Shown one piece after another: positions 37,530 through 48,900 of a DNA stretch of 64,000 nt; within the stretch, counting starts at the first letter, position 1; each line of letters starts with the position of its first letter. A program made the translations under genes and the position numbers. This stretch comes from Rhodococcus sp. OK519 (GTDB taxonomy: Bacteria; Actinomycetota; Actinomycetes; Mycobacteriales; Mycobacteriaceae), in contig NZ_QAOW01000001.1 of the NCBI RefSeq assembly GCF_003051005.1, positions 930,001 to 994,000 of the forward strand, in the 5' to 3' direction. The notes under the pieces were generated by a model. The model worked only from the letters and a program-made list of their open reading frames with translations, made no database searches and had not been told where the DNA came from.

Positions 37530-38489
37530 TTGAACTCTTCCATCCAGACTTCTGCACTCGTGGCCACCCTCGACGAGGTCGTCGGCGTCGGCACTCCCGT
37601 CGTCTCCGTCGCCCCCGTCGAACTGCCCTCCCCGGGCCGCACGCTGCCGCTCGAGGTGCGGGTCTCCGCGCCGACCACCGGTTCGGACCTGCCGATCGTG
37701 CTCTTCTCGCACGGCAACGGGTGGCACCACGACGGCTACGCGCCTCTGGCCGCGTTCTGGGCCTCCCGGGGCTTCGTCGTGGTCCAGCCCACCCACCTGG
37801 ATTCCCGGCGCTACGGGATCGGATTCGACGACCCCCGCTTCCCGGACATTTGGATCGAGCGGATCGCGGACCTGGGTCGCATCCTCGACCAGCTCGCCGC
37901 CATCGAGGCCTCCATCCCCGGCCTGACCGGACGGGTCGACCACACCCGCATCGCCGTCGCCGGGCACTCCTGGGGCGCGCAAACCGCGCAGGCACTCCTC
38001 GGCGCCCGAATCCTGGACAAGGACGGGCAGGTCGGGGAGGGCATGTCCGACAGCCGCGTCGCGGCCGGAATCCTCCTGGCCGCAACCGGCGTCGGCGGTG
38101 AGGACCTACACCCGTTCGCGCAGGCCAACTTCCCGTTCATGTACCCGTCGTTCCGTGAGCTCACCACGCCGACACTCGTCGTCGCAGGCGACCACGACCA
38201 GTCCCACATGTCCAGCCGCGGCCCCGACTGGTTCACGGACGCATACACTTTCAGCCCCGGCGCCACCGACCTCCTCACCCTGCACGACGCCGAGCACGCC
38301 CTCGGCGGGATCCCCGGATACGAGGTCGCCGAGACCACCGACGAGAACCCCGAGCGTGTGGCCGTACTACAGCGGATGAGCACCGCATACCTCCGCACCG
38401 CGCTCCAGCTCGATGCCGACGGCTGGGCCGCTGCCCGGGCGGCTCTGGCGGACAGCACCAGCCCGATCGGTCACGTCGACAGCAAGTAG
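37530..38489 (+). CDS. Alpha/beta-hydrolase (lipase/dienelactone-hydrolase-like)
   Basis: Protein of 319 residues. TTG 37530 is favoured (GAAAGGA about 9 bp upstream); ATG 37464 would place the start inside the second operator. The oxyanion region is PIVLFSHGNGWHHDGYAP, the nucleophile Ser is in RIAVAGHSWGAQTAQ, the acid is likely in LVVAGDHDQSHM, and the catalytic His is in LHDAEHALGG. No signal peptide is seen. The substrate is unknown; regulation by the adjacent TetR suggests an inducible ester. Confidence 0.82.
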   Translation: MNSSIQTSALVATLDEVVGVGTPVVSVAPVELPSPGRTLPLEVRVSAPTTGSDLPIVLFSHGNGWHHDGYAPLAAFWASRGFVVVQPTHLDSRRYGIGFDDPRFPDIWIERIADLGRILDQLAAIEASIPGLTGRVDHTRIAVAGHSWGAQTAQALLGARILDKDGQVGEGMSDSRVAAGILLAATGVGGEDLHPFAQANFPFMYPSFRELTTPTLVVAGDHDQSHMSSRGPDWFTDAYTFSPGATDLLTLHDAEHALGGIPGYEVAETTDENPERVAVLQRMSTAYLRTALQLDADGWAAARAALADSTSPIGHVDSK

Positions 38490-38532
38490 CTCGGACTCAC
38501 TGGACCGCTCGGCGCCGGGTTCTTCGGGTGAC

Positions 38533-38580
38533 CTGGATTGCGATGGTTGAGGAGGGCTGGAAAGGATTCCCAATCCAGGA
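38533..38580 (+). terminator. Weak inverted repeat after the hydrolase gene
   Basis: CCTGGATTG at 38533-38541 pairs with CAATCCAGG at 38572-38580, loop 30 nt. It is the only structure in the 158 bp between the hydrolase stop and the right repeat copy. Terminator function is uncertain. Confidence 0.3.
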
Positions 38581-38648
38581 CCATTTACGAGCTGCGGGCC
38601 GAACCCACCACTACGTCCGGTGGACAGTTCAACCAACCCTGCCAACGA

Positions 38649-38711
38649 AAACGAGGTCACGAACCCGGTCGGAGTTCGTGACCTCGTTGGTGCAGTTCGT
38701 GGAACTGCGGC

Positions 38712-38716
<5 letters not shown>
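38649..38716. repeat. 68-bp direct repeat, right copy, overlapping the tRNA-Leu 3' end
   Basis: Same sequence as 36662-36729 with one mismatch. On the minus strand it is the region directly downstream of tRNA-Leu and includes the encoded CCA and the last bases of the tRNA. Its 15-bp hairpin (38650-38664 / 38674-38688) is the natural terminator of the tRNA transcript. Confidence 0.9.
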
Positions 38717-38796
<80 letters not shown>

Positions 38797-38873
38797 GAGC
38801 GATAGACAGCTTACGCCACCGCCGGCCGATCCGATTCGCCAGGATCTGCCGGCGGTGACGTGTGATTGGTTGT

Positions 38874-39542
38874 CTACGCGGACAACGACTTCGGCGCCCG
38901 CGTGGGCCGCTGTGTGCGTTGGTAGCGCCACGCCGCATTGAGGAGAGCGCCCGGTTGGGTCCCCGATTCGGTGGCGGCTGCTGCCAGCAGTTCGAGTGCC
39001 CGGGTCTCGGTGAGTGTCTCGGCCGATCCCAGTGCGTCGCTGACGAATCGGCAGAGTTGGGTGAGCGCGTCGGGCCCGATCACGGACAACTGAAGGACGA
39101 ACGACTCCCACGTGGTGTCACCGAGGCCGGGCACCGTGAGGATGGCGTCACGGGCGGTTCGTCCGTCGCGGATGCGGCCGCTGTCCCGGATGCCGGTTTC
39201 GACGAGGGCTGCCGCCGCGAGCGCCGCCGCCTCGGCCTTGGTGGTGTAGTTCCCCGGCACCCTCTGGCGATTGTCGAGGATCTCCGACAGGTGGTCGGGC
39301 GCGTCGACGAAAGCGGCCAGGGCCGTCAGATCGTCGAGCGGTGTGTCTCGGTGTGTACGCCAGTTGCCGATCACGCGGCGCACCCCGGTTGTCGGTGTGC
39401 CGTACGTGGCGCGCGCCGAGAAAATCGCGTCCAGTAGCGCCGCCTCCGCCTCCTGTGGCCACCCGGACGGCCAGTGCGATCGGTCGTGGGGCAGGACGGC
39501 GGCGATGTGGTCGACGAGCGTGCGGATCTCCTGTGCGGTCAT
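38874..39542 (-). CDS. Hypothetical protein with a helix-hairpin-helix-like segment
   Basis: Protein of 222 residues, starting at ATG 39542. I do not recognise a named family. Residues 135-165 (AILTVPGLGDTTWESFVLQL and onward) resemble a helix-hairpin-helix motif of the HhH-GPD type, which binds DNA backbone, but no catalytic Lys/Asp pair is evident. The N-terminus is helical and acidic and the C-terminus is basic. There is no signal peptide or membrane span. It lies between tRNA-Leu and the fas promoter region, and one of the two 14-bp palindromes is about 120 bp upstream of its start. Confidence 0.6.
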   Translation of the reverse strand: MTAQEIRTLVDHIAAVLPHDRSHWPSGWPQEAEAALLDAIFSARATYGTPTTGVRRVIGNWRTHRDTPLDDLTALAAFVDAPDHLSEILDNRQRVPGNYTTKAEAAALAAAALVETGIRDSGRIRDGRTARDAILTVPGLGDTTWESFVLQLSVIGPDALTQLCRFVSDALGSAETLTETRALELLAAAATESGTQPGALLNAAWRYQRTQRPTRAPKSLSA

Positions 39543-39648
39543 GAATTCCCCCCTGGATTTCGGTTGACGGTGCGCACGGTAATGCAGGCGTAGGACAGCG
39601 CCGCATCCTCACCGCACGCCGAAGGCCCGCCGTCAAGCAGATCACGAA

Positions 39649-39819
39649 TTGATAACAATCAACGTGAGGGTTCCCTCAGGTTTGTGGACGTCCTCGCATG
39701 GGGTGTGACCCGCGGATACGTCATCTACTGGCGAGTTACCTTTCGGCATTCCTGTGCGCAATGTCACTTGATACTCGCTGGTAGAAAGCGCGCGCCGTGC
39801 AAACGTGAGGCTTTCCTCA
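39649..39819. promoter_or_regulatory. fas upstream region with two copies of a 14-bp palindrome
   Basis: The 432-bp gene-free gap 39543-39974 holds TGAGGGTTCCCTCA at 39665-39678 and TGAGGCTTTCCTCA at 39806-39819, both preceded by AACG and fitting TGAGGNTTNCCTCA. A further palindrome TTGATAACAATCAA is at 39649-39662, just before the first copy. The second copy is 156 bp before the fas start. Mycobacterial fas-acpS is controlled by the TetR-type activator FasR; whether these are FasR sites is unknown. I see nothing else convincing in the gap. Confidence 0.55.
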
Positions 39820-39974
39820 TGATTCTGTGTCAACCTTTACACGCCCGGATTCGCTGATTTTCGCAGTGCGTTCGAGGGGTGCCGGGGTGTCTCGCGATAC
39901 CCGTGACAGCTCTGCCGAGGGCGGCCGACCAAGACCTACCTCCCGTCAGGGAACCAGGAGAGGACACAACTTCA

Positions 39975-42900
39975 GTGACGATTGACGACACTGCAGGAAA
40001 CGGACGAACCTCGAAGGAGCAAAGCCGGTTCGGTGCTGAGCGGACGCCCGCTCGCTCCGCCGCGCAGGGGCCGCTCGTGGACCGGCTCCGCGCCGGCGAA
40101 CCGTATGCGCTCGCGTTCGGTGGCCAGGGTGCCCCGTGGCTGAGTGCGCTCGCCGAGCTCACCCGTGACAGCGGCCTGGAGCCGACTCTCACCGAACTGG
40201 TGAACGAGGCTGCCGCGCTTCTCGAGCCCGTCGCGCAGGACCTCCTCGTCGTCCGCCCGGTCGGATTCGACCCGATCGCGTGGATCCTCGAGCAGGAGCT
40301 CGCGGACGATGAGAGCGCTGTCGGCACGTCCGTTCCGTCGGCTGCCGCCCTCACCTCCGCCGCGGTGTCGCTGCCCGGTGTCTTCCTCACTCAGCTCGCC
40401 GCGCTGCGGGCACTGCAGCAGCAGGGCCTCGATCCCGCCGTGAACGCTCCGGTCGCGACGATCGGCCATTCGCAGGGCCTCATCGCCGCGGCCGCGGTCG
40501 CCGGTGGCGGCGCTGCCGACGGCGCACTGCTCGCAACCGCTCAACTCATCGGTGCCGCTGCGGGTCTGGTCGGCCGTCGCCGCGGCATCATCGCTGCCGC
40601 CGATCGTTCGCCGATGCTCGCCGTCTCCAACGTCGACCCCGAGCGTCTGGGCGCGATCGTCGCCGAGTTGTCTGCCGGTCAGGAGCCCGAGCGCGCCGCC
40701 GTCCTCGCGATCCGCAACGGTCGCCGTCGCGTCGTGCTGTCCGGACCGCCCGCGCAGCTGGCGCGCGTGCAGCAGCGCTGCGAGCAGATCGCCGCCGACG
40801 AGTCCCGCGAGCGTGACGCCAAGACCCGCGGTGGCGCGGTGTTCTCGCCGGTGTTCGAGTCGCTGGCCGTCGAGATCGGTTTCCATCACCCCGCCCTCGC
40901 CGAGGCCGTCGAGGTCATCGGTGGCTGGGCCGCCCGCTGTGGTCTCGACGCCGACCAGGTGCGGACGCTCGCACAGGCCGTCCTCGTCGATCCGGTCGAT
41001 TGGGTCGACGCCGTCGAGGGCACCGTCGAATCCGGTGCCGCCTGGATCCTGGACCTGGGCCCCGGTGACCAACTCACCCGCATGACGTCGACCGGCCTGC
41101 GTGGCCACGGCGTCGGCATCGTCGCGGCCTCCACCCGTGGCGGCCACCGCAACCTGCTCACGCCGGGTGCGACCCCCGAGGTCGCTCGGGCCTGGGCCGA
41201 GTTCGCGCCCAAGGTCGTCGAGCTGCCGGGTGGCCGCGTCGCCGTCGAGACCTCCTTCACCAAGCTCACCGGACGCTCGCCGATCCTGCTCGCGGGCATG
41301 ACGCCCACGACCGTCGATCCCGCAATCGTCGCCGCGGCCGCCAACGCCGGACACTGGGCCGAGCTGGCCGGTGGCGGTCAGGTCACCGAGCAGATCTTCG
41401 CCGACAACGTCGAGGGACTGAAGGGCCTGCTCGAGCCGGGTCGCGCCGTGCAGTTCAACTCGATGTTCCTGGACCCGTACCTGTGGAAGCTGCACGTGGG
41501 CGGCAAGCGCCTGGTGCCGCGCGCCCGCGCTGCGGGTGCCCCGTTCGACGGCGTCGTCGTCACCGCCGGCATCCCGGAGCTCGAGGAAGCCGTCACGATC
41601 ATCGATGAGCTGACCGAGGCCGGTTTCAGCTACGTCGCGTTCAAGCCGGGCACCGTCGCCCAGATCCGCTCCGTGATCCGTATCGCCAACGAGGTGCCGG
41701 ACTTCCCGGTCATCGTCCACATCGAGGGTGGCCGCGCCGGCGGTCACCACTCGTGGGAGGACCTCGACGACCTGCTGCTCGCGACGTACGCCGAGCTGCG
41801 TACTCGCGACAACCTGGTCCTCTGCGTCGGCGGTGGCATCGGCACGCCCGAGCGGGCCGCCGACTACCTGACCGGCCGCTGGGCCACCGAGTACGGTTTC
41901 CCCGCGATGCCGCTCGACGGCATCCTCGTCGGCACCGCCGCGATGGCCACGCTCGAGGCCACCACCTCGGCCGGCGTCAAGCAGATGCTCGTCGACACCC
42001 CCGGCACCCCCGACTGGGTCGGTGCGGGAACCGCGCAGGGCGGCATGGCTTCCGGCCGCAGCCAGCTCGGCGCCGACATCCACGAGATCGACAATGCGGC
42101 ATCGCGCACCGGTCGCCTGCTCGACGAGGTCGCCGGTGACGCCGACGCCGTCGCCGCGCGCCGCGACGAGGTCATCGCCGCGCTCGACGCGACCGCGAAG
42201 CCGTACTTCGGCGACGTCGCCACCATGACCTACCAGCAGTGGCTGCGCCGCTACCTGGAGCTGGCCGTGGGTGTCGACTCCCCGCAGGCGTTCGACTGCG
42301 GCGGCGACCTGCAGGACGCAATCGTCGATGCCACCCAGTCGGTGTGGCTGGACGTGTCGTGGCGGGAACGCTTCGGAGAGATGCTGCAGCGCGCCGAGGC
42401 CCGGCTGCACCGCAACGACCGCGGCCCGATCAAGACGCTGTTCGCGGACACTGCGACGCTCGACCAGCCCTTCGCGGCGCTGTGCGCGCTCGAGGCCGCG
42501 TACCCCGACTACGCCACCACCGTCCTGCACCCGGCCGACATCCCGTTCTTCGTCGCGCTGTGCAAGACCCCCGGCAAGCCGGTCAACTTCGTGCCCGTCG
42601 TCGACGGTGACGTCCGCCGCTGGTGGCGTTCGGATTCCCTGTGGCAGGCGCACGATGCGCGCTACACCGCCGACCAGGTGTGCATCATCCCCGGCACCGT
42701 CGCGGTCGCCGGCATCACCCGCGCCGACGAGCCCGTCGGCGAGCTGCTCGACCGCTTCGAGAAGGCCACGGCCGACGAGCTGGTTGCCGGCGGCGCCACC
42801 CCGGCTCCGGTCGCCGGTCGTCGTCACGGCGGCTTCGGCACCGGACTGCTCGACGCCGTCCTCGCTGCCCCCGACGTCCTGTGGGCCGCGCGCCTGACCC

Positions 42901-45900
42901 AGAACCCGGTCCGTCGCCTCGGCGACGTTTCCGAGTGGACCATCGAGTCCGACACCGTCGCGAGCCACGACAAGACCGGCGCCCGCCTGGTCGTCACCGA
43001 TGCCGATCACGTCGACCTGACGGTGCCGCTCGCACTCGGCAAGGCAGTCGAGATCCGCATCACCGTGCCGGCGACCGTCCGTGACGGCGGTGCGCCCGTC
43101 ATCACCCAGGCCGACGCCGAGGCGTCGATGTCGGCGCTGCTCGGTGTCGCTGCCGGCCAGGAACTTCCGGCCGTCAAGGGCGGTGTCGCGCACATCAACC
43201 TGGCATGGACTCCGGATCTGATCGCCGACCACGCCGGTGTCACCGGTGTCGGCCTGCCGGCATCCGTGAGCACCAGCGGCAAGGCCGTGCCCGACGTCGT
43301 CGTCGGCGCCTGCTGGCCTGCCGTCTTCGCCGCGCTCGGGGCTGCCACCACAGAATCCGGCGTGCACGTCATCGAGGGCATGCTCGACCTGGTCCATCTC
43401 GACCACGCGGTGAACCTCGTCGGCGAACTGCCCTCGGAGACCAGCATTCTCGTGGTCCGTGCCGAGGCAGGCAATGTCGTCGACACCGACATGGGCCGCG
43501 TCGTCGAGGTGCGCGTCGAGGTCGGTGCGATGCTCGGCGAGGGCCTCGAGGCTCCCGCGGTCGCGACGCTCACCGAGCGCTTCGCTATCCGTGGCCGCAC
43601 CGGCAAGGGAGAGCTGGCCGATCCGGCCCGCGCCGGCGGTTCGCTCAGCGCGGACGTCGCGGAGACCCCGCGTCGCCGTCGTCGCGACCTGAAGATGGTC
43701 GCCCCGCGTCACATGGCCGCGTTCGCCCGTGTGTCCGGTGACCACAACCCGATCCACACCTCCGACGCTGCGGCATTGCTTGCCGGACTCGGCAGCCCGA
43801 TCGTCCACGGCATGTGGCTGTCGGCTGCGGCTCAGCAGGCCGTGATCGCGCTCGACCCGGCATCGAAGGTGCCGACGCGTCGCCTGACCGCGTGGACCGC
43901 GCGCTTCCTCGGCATGGTCCGCCCCGGCGCCGAGATCGACGTCCGCGTCGACCGTGTCGCCACCGATCGTGGTGACGAGATCATCGAGGTCGGCTGCCGC
44001 GTCGACGGCGACCTGGTGATGGTCGCGACGGGTCGCACCGCCGCCCCGAAGACCGTGTACGCGTTCCCCGGTCAGGGCATCCAGCGTCCGGGCATGGGCC
44101 TCGACGCCCGCTCGCGCAGCAAGGCTGCCCGTGAGGTCTGGGAGCGTGCCGACAAGCACACCCGTGAGGCCCTCGGCTTCTCGATCCTCGCTGTCGTCCG
44201 CGACAACCCGACCCTGGTCAAGGCTCGGGGCGTCGAGCACCGGCACCCGGACGGCGTTCTGCACCTGACGCAGTTCACCCAGGTCGCGATGGCGACGCTC
44301 GGTGTCGCACAGGTCGCCGAGCTGCGTGAGTCCGGCGCCTTCGTCGAGGGCTCCTACCTGGCCGGTCACTCGGTCGGCGAGTACAACGCACTGACCGCCG
44401 TCGCCGGCGTGCTGCCGCTCGAGGCGCTGCTCGAGGTGGTCTTCCAGCGTGGTTCGGCAATGCACGAGCTGGTGCCGCGTGACGCCGCCGGGCGCAGCGA
44501 CTACCGCATGGCCGCGATCCGTCCGTCTCAGATCGGGGTCGCCGACGACGAGCTGCAGGCATTCGTGGGCGGCGTCGCCGACGCGACCGGAGAATTCCTG
44601 CAGATCGTCAACCTCAACCTCAAGGGTTCGCAGTACGCGATCGCCGGCACGGTCAAGGGCCTCGCGGCGCTCGAGCGTGAGATCGACATCCGCCGTGAGG
44701 CTTTCGGTGGCAAGCGCGCGTTCATCGTGGTGCCGGGCATCGACGTGCCGTTCCACTCGACCGTCCTGCGTGGCGGCGTCGACGACTTCCGCGCCAAGCT
44801 CGACGAGCTGCTGCCGCAGGACATCGATCCGTCGCTGCTGATCGGCCGCTACATCCCGAACCTGGTGCCCAGGCTGTTCAACCTCGGTCGCGACTTCGTC
44901 CAGGAGATCGCGGACCTGGTGCCGTCGGAGCAGCTGCTGCCCGTGCTCGCGGACTTCGACAGCTGGGCCGCGCGTCCGGTCGCCCTGACCCGCGTGATCC
45001 TCGTCGAGCTGCTCGCATGGCAGTTCGCGAGCCCGGTTCGCTGGATCGAGACGCAGGACCTGTTCTTCACGGACGAGGCCGAGGGTGGTCTCGGTGTCGA
45101 GCGGTTCGTCGAGATCGGCCTGGGGGCAACCCCGACCGTCGCGAACCTCGCGTCGCAGACGCTCAAGCTCGACGAGCATGCGAACACCAAGGTCGAGGTG
45201 CTCAACATCGAGCGCGAGGCGTCGATCGTCTACAGCACCGACGTCGATCCGGCGCCGGTGGAGGACGACGAGCCGGAAGCGCCCGCGGCTTCCGCAGCAC
45301 CGGCTGCCGCTGCCGCCGCACCGGTCGCCGCTCCGAGCGCACCGCCCGGTGGCCCGCGTCCGGACGACATCGCGTTCAAGGCCGCCGACGCCACCAAGGT
45401 GCTCATCGCACTGTGGACCAAGCTGCGCCCCGACCAGATCGGCCCCGCCGACACGATCGAGGCACTGTGCGACGGCGTGTCCTCGCGTCGTAACCAGCTG
45501 CTCGTCGACCTCGGTTCCGAGCTGTCGCTCGGTGCCATCGACGGTGCCGCCGACGCCGACATGGGTTCGCTCGCTGTCACGGTCGACCGTCTGGCCCGCA
45601 CCTACAAGCCGTTCGGCCCGGTGCTGAGCGACTCGATCAACGATCACCTGCGCAAGGTTTTCGGCCCGTCGGGCCGCCGGCCCGGCGCGATCGCGGACCG
45701 CGTCAAGAAGGTCTGGGAACTCGGCGACGGCTGGGCCAACCACGTGACCGCCGAGGTCGCGCTCGGCACCCGTGACGGCTCCAGCGTCCGTGGTGGCGCG
45801 ATGGGCGGCCTGCACGAGGGCGCCATCGCCGACGGCGGCGCCGTCGACGCGCTCGTCGACGCCGCCGTCCAGTCCGTCGCGTCCCGCCGCGGCGTTGCGG

Positions 45901-48900
45901 TTTCGATGCCGGCCACCGGTGGGGGAGCAGGCGGAACCGTCGACGCTGCCGCGCTCGGCGAGTTCACCGAGGCCATCACCGGACGCAACGGCGTGCTGGC
46001 CTCGGCTGCGCGCCTGGTGCTCGAGCAGCTCGGGTTCAGCGAGTCGGCTGCTGCCGCGGCCTCCGCGGACGACACCGCCCTGGTCGATCTCGTCTCGGCC
46101 GAGCTCGGCTCCGACTGGCCGCGTCTGGTCGCCCCCGCGTTCGACGCCAAGAAGGCCGTCCTGATCGACGACCGCTGGGCCACCGCCCGCGAGGACCTGG
46201 CACGCGCCTGGACCGGCGAGATCGACCTGACCGTCGAGCGTTTCGACGGTGCAGGTGCTGCCGTGGCGGGCCACGCCCAGTGGTGGCAGCAGCGCGCCTC
46301 CGAGTCCGGCCGCGCAACGCTGGCCGAGCTCTACGGCCGCATTGCCCAGGTCGCCGTCGCGGCCGAGGCGACCGGCCAGTACACGGGCGAGATCGCGGTC
46401 GTCACGGGCGCCAGCAAGGGCTCGATCGCCGCGTCGGTCGCCGGCAAGCTGCTCGGCGGCGGTGCGACGGTCGTCGTGACCACCTCGCGTCTCGACAGTG
46501 CGCGCCTCGGCTTCTACCGCAAGCTCTACAGTGCGAATGCTCGCGCCGGCGCCTCCCTGTGGGTGGTGCCCGCGAACATGGCGTCGTACACCGACGTCGA
46601 CGCGCTGGTCGAGTGGGTGGGTAACGTCCAGACCGAGACTGCCGGTGGCGCAAAGAAGCTGGTCAAGGAGGCGATGACGCCGACGATGCTGTTCCCGTTC
46701 GCCGCACCGCGCGTGGCTGGCGAGCTGTCCGACGCGGGTGCCCGCGCCGAGATGGAGATGCGGGTTCTGCTGTGGTCGGTGGAGCGCCTGATCGGCGGCC
46801 TGTCGCAGATCGGCTACGACCGTGACGTCGACACCCACCTGCACGTCGTGCTGCCCGGCTCCCCGAACCGCGGCCTGTTCGGCGGCGACGGTGCCTACGG
46901 CGAGGCGAAGGCCGCGCTCGACGCGGTCGTCGGACGCTGGTCGGCCGAGCGCACGTGGGCCGAGCGGGTCACGCTCGTGCACGCGCTGATCGGCTGGGTG
47001 CGCGGCACCGGCCTCATGGGCGGCAACGACCCGATGGTCGAGGCCGTCGAGGCCAAGGGCGTTCGGACGTGGTCCACCGAGGAGATGGCCACCGAGCTGC
47101 TCCTCTCCTGCACGGCCGACGCCAAGCGCGCCGCAGCGCAGGCCCCGCGCCTGATGGACCTCACCGGTGGGCTCGCCGAGGTCGATCTGGATCTGCCGGC
47201 GCTCGCGAAGGAAGCGGCCGAGGCCGCCGAGAACGCCGGAAAAGCCGAGGACGAAGCCGCGAAGGATGCGAACTCCATTGCGGCCCTGCCTGCCCCGCCG
47301 CGGATCGTCGACGCTCTGGCTGCGCCGTCCTGGCCCGAGCTGGACGTCGATCCCGCCGACCTGGTCGTCATCGTCGGTGCCGGCGAGCTCGGCCCCTACG
47401 GCTCCTCGCGGACCCGCTTCGAGATGGAGGTCGACGAGCAGCTCTCAGCGGCCGGCGTGCTCGAGCTCGCGTGGAACACCGGGCTGGTGGTGTGGGAGAA
47501 CGATCCCAAGCCGGGCTGGTACGACGCCGAGACCGGCGACCTGGTCCCGGAGGCGGAGATCGCCGAGCGCTACCACGACACCGTCGTCGAGCGCTGCGGC
47601 ATCCGTACCTACGGTGACGAGGGCGCGATGGTCGACAACACCGCGCCGCTGCTGACGTCGGTGTTCATCGACAAGGACCTGTCCTTCGTCGTCGGCTCCG
47701 AGGCGGAGGCCCGCGCGTTCGTCGACTCCGACCCGGAGAACACGACCGCCGCGGTCGACCCGGAGAGCGGCGACTGGACGGTCACCCGCAAGGCAGGCAC
47801 CGAGATCCGCGTGCCGCGCAAGGCGAAGCTGACCCGCACGGTCGGCGGTCAGATCCCGACCGGATTCGACGTCACCAAGTGGGGAATCCCCGCCGACATG
47901 GCCGGCTCCGTGGACCGCGTGGGCCTGTGGAACATCGTCTCCACCGTCGACGCGTTCCTCACCGGCGGCTTCACCCCGTCCGAGCTGCTGCGCTGGGTGC
48001 ACCCGGCGTTCGTCGCCAACACCCAGGGCACCGGCATGGGCGGCATGACGTCGATGCGCTCGCTGTACATCGACACGCTGCTCGGCGAGTCTCGCGCGAA
48101 CGACATCCTGCAGGAAGCTCTGCCGAATGTGATTGCGGCGCACGTCGTCCAGTCATACGTCGGTGGCTACGGTGCGATGGTGCACCCGGTTGCGGCGTGC
48201 GCCACGGCCGCGGTGTCCGTGGAGGAGGGCGTCGACAAGATCAAGCTCGGTAAGGCCAAGCTGGTCGTGGCCGGCGGCTTCGACGACCTGGGTATCGAGG
48301 GCATCATCGGGTTCGGCGACATGTCGGCCACCGCGAAGTCGGACGAGATGGCCGCCAAGGGCATCGACGACCGGCGCTTCTCGCGGGCCAACGATCGTCG
48401 ACGTGGCGGCTTCGTCGAGTCGGCCGGTGGCGGCACCATCCTGCTGGCGCGTGGTGATCTCGCGCTGGAGATGGGCCTTCCGGTCCTCGGCGTGGTTGCG
48501 TGGGCGGGCTCGTTCGCCGACGGCGTCCACACATCGATCCCGGCCCCCGGCATCGGCGCCCTCGGCGCCGGTCGTGGGGGACAGGACTCGCAGCTCGCAC
48601 TGTCGCTCAACGCGCTGGGAATCACCGCCGACGACATCTCGGTGGTCTCCAAGCACGACACCTCGACGGCGGCGAACGACCCGAACGAGGCCGAACTGCA
48701 CGAGCGTCTGGCCGCGGCCCTGGGCCGCAGCGACGGCGCCCCGCTGTTCGTCGTCTCGCAGAAGACGCTCACCGGTCACGCCAAGGGCGGCGCGGCGGCA
48801 TTCCAGCTGATCGGCCTGTGCCAGGTCCTCGGCCAGGGTGTGATCCCGCCGAACCGCAGCCTGGACTGCGTCGACGACAAGATGGCGGAGTTCCCGCACC

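Noticed and set aside
39972-46982. A 2336-codon open frame on the minus strand opposite fas
   Set aside because: It is the mirror frame produced by the high-GC third codon positions of fas. Its translation is low-complexity Arg/Gly/His-rich and matches no family, while the plus strand encodes a complete synthase.
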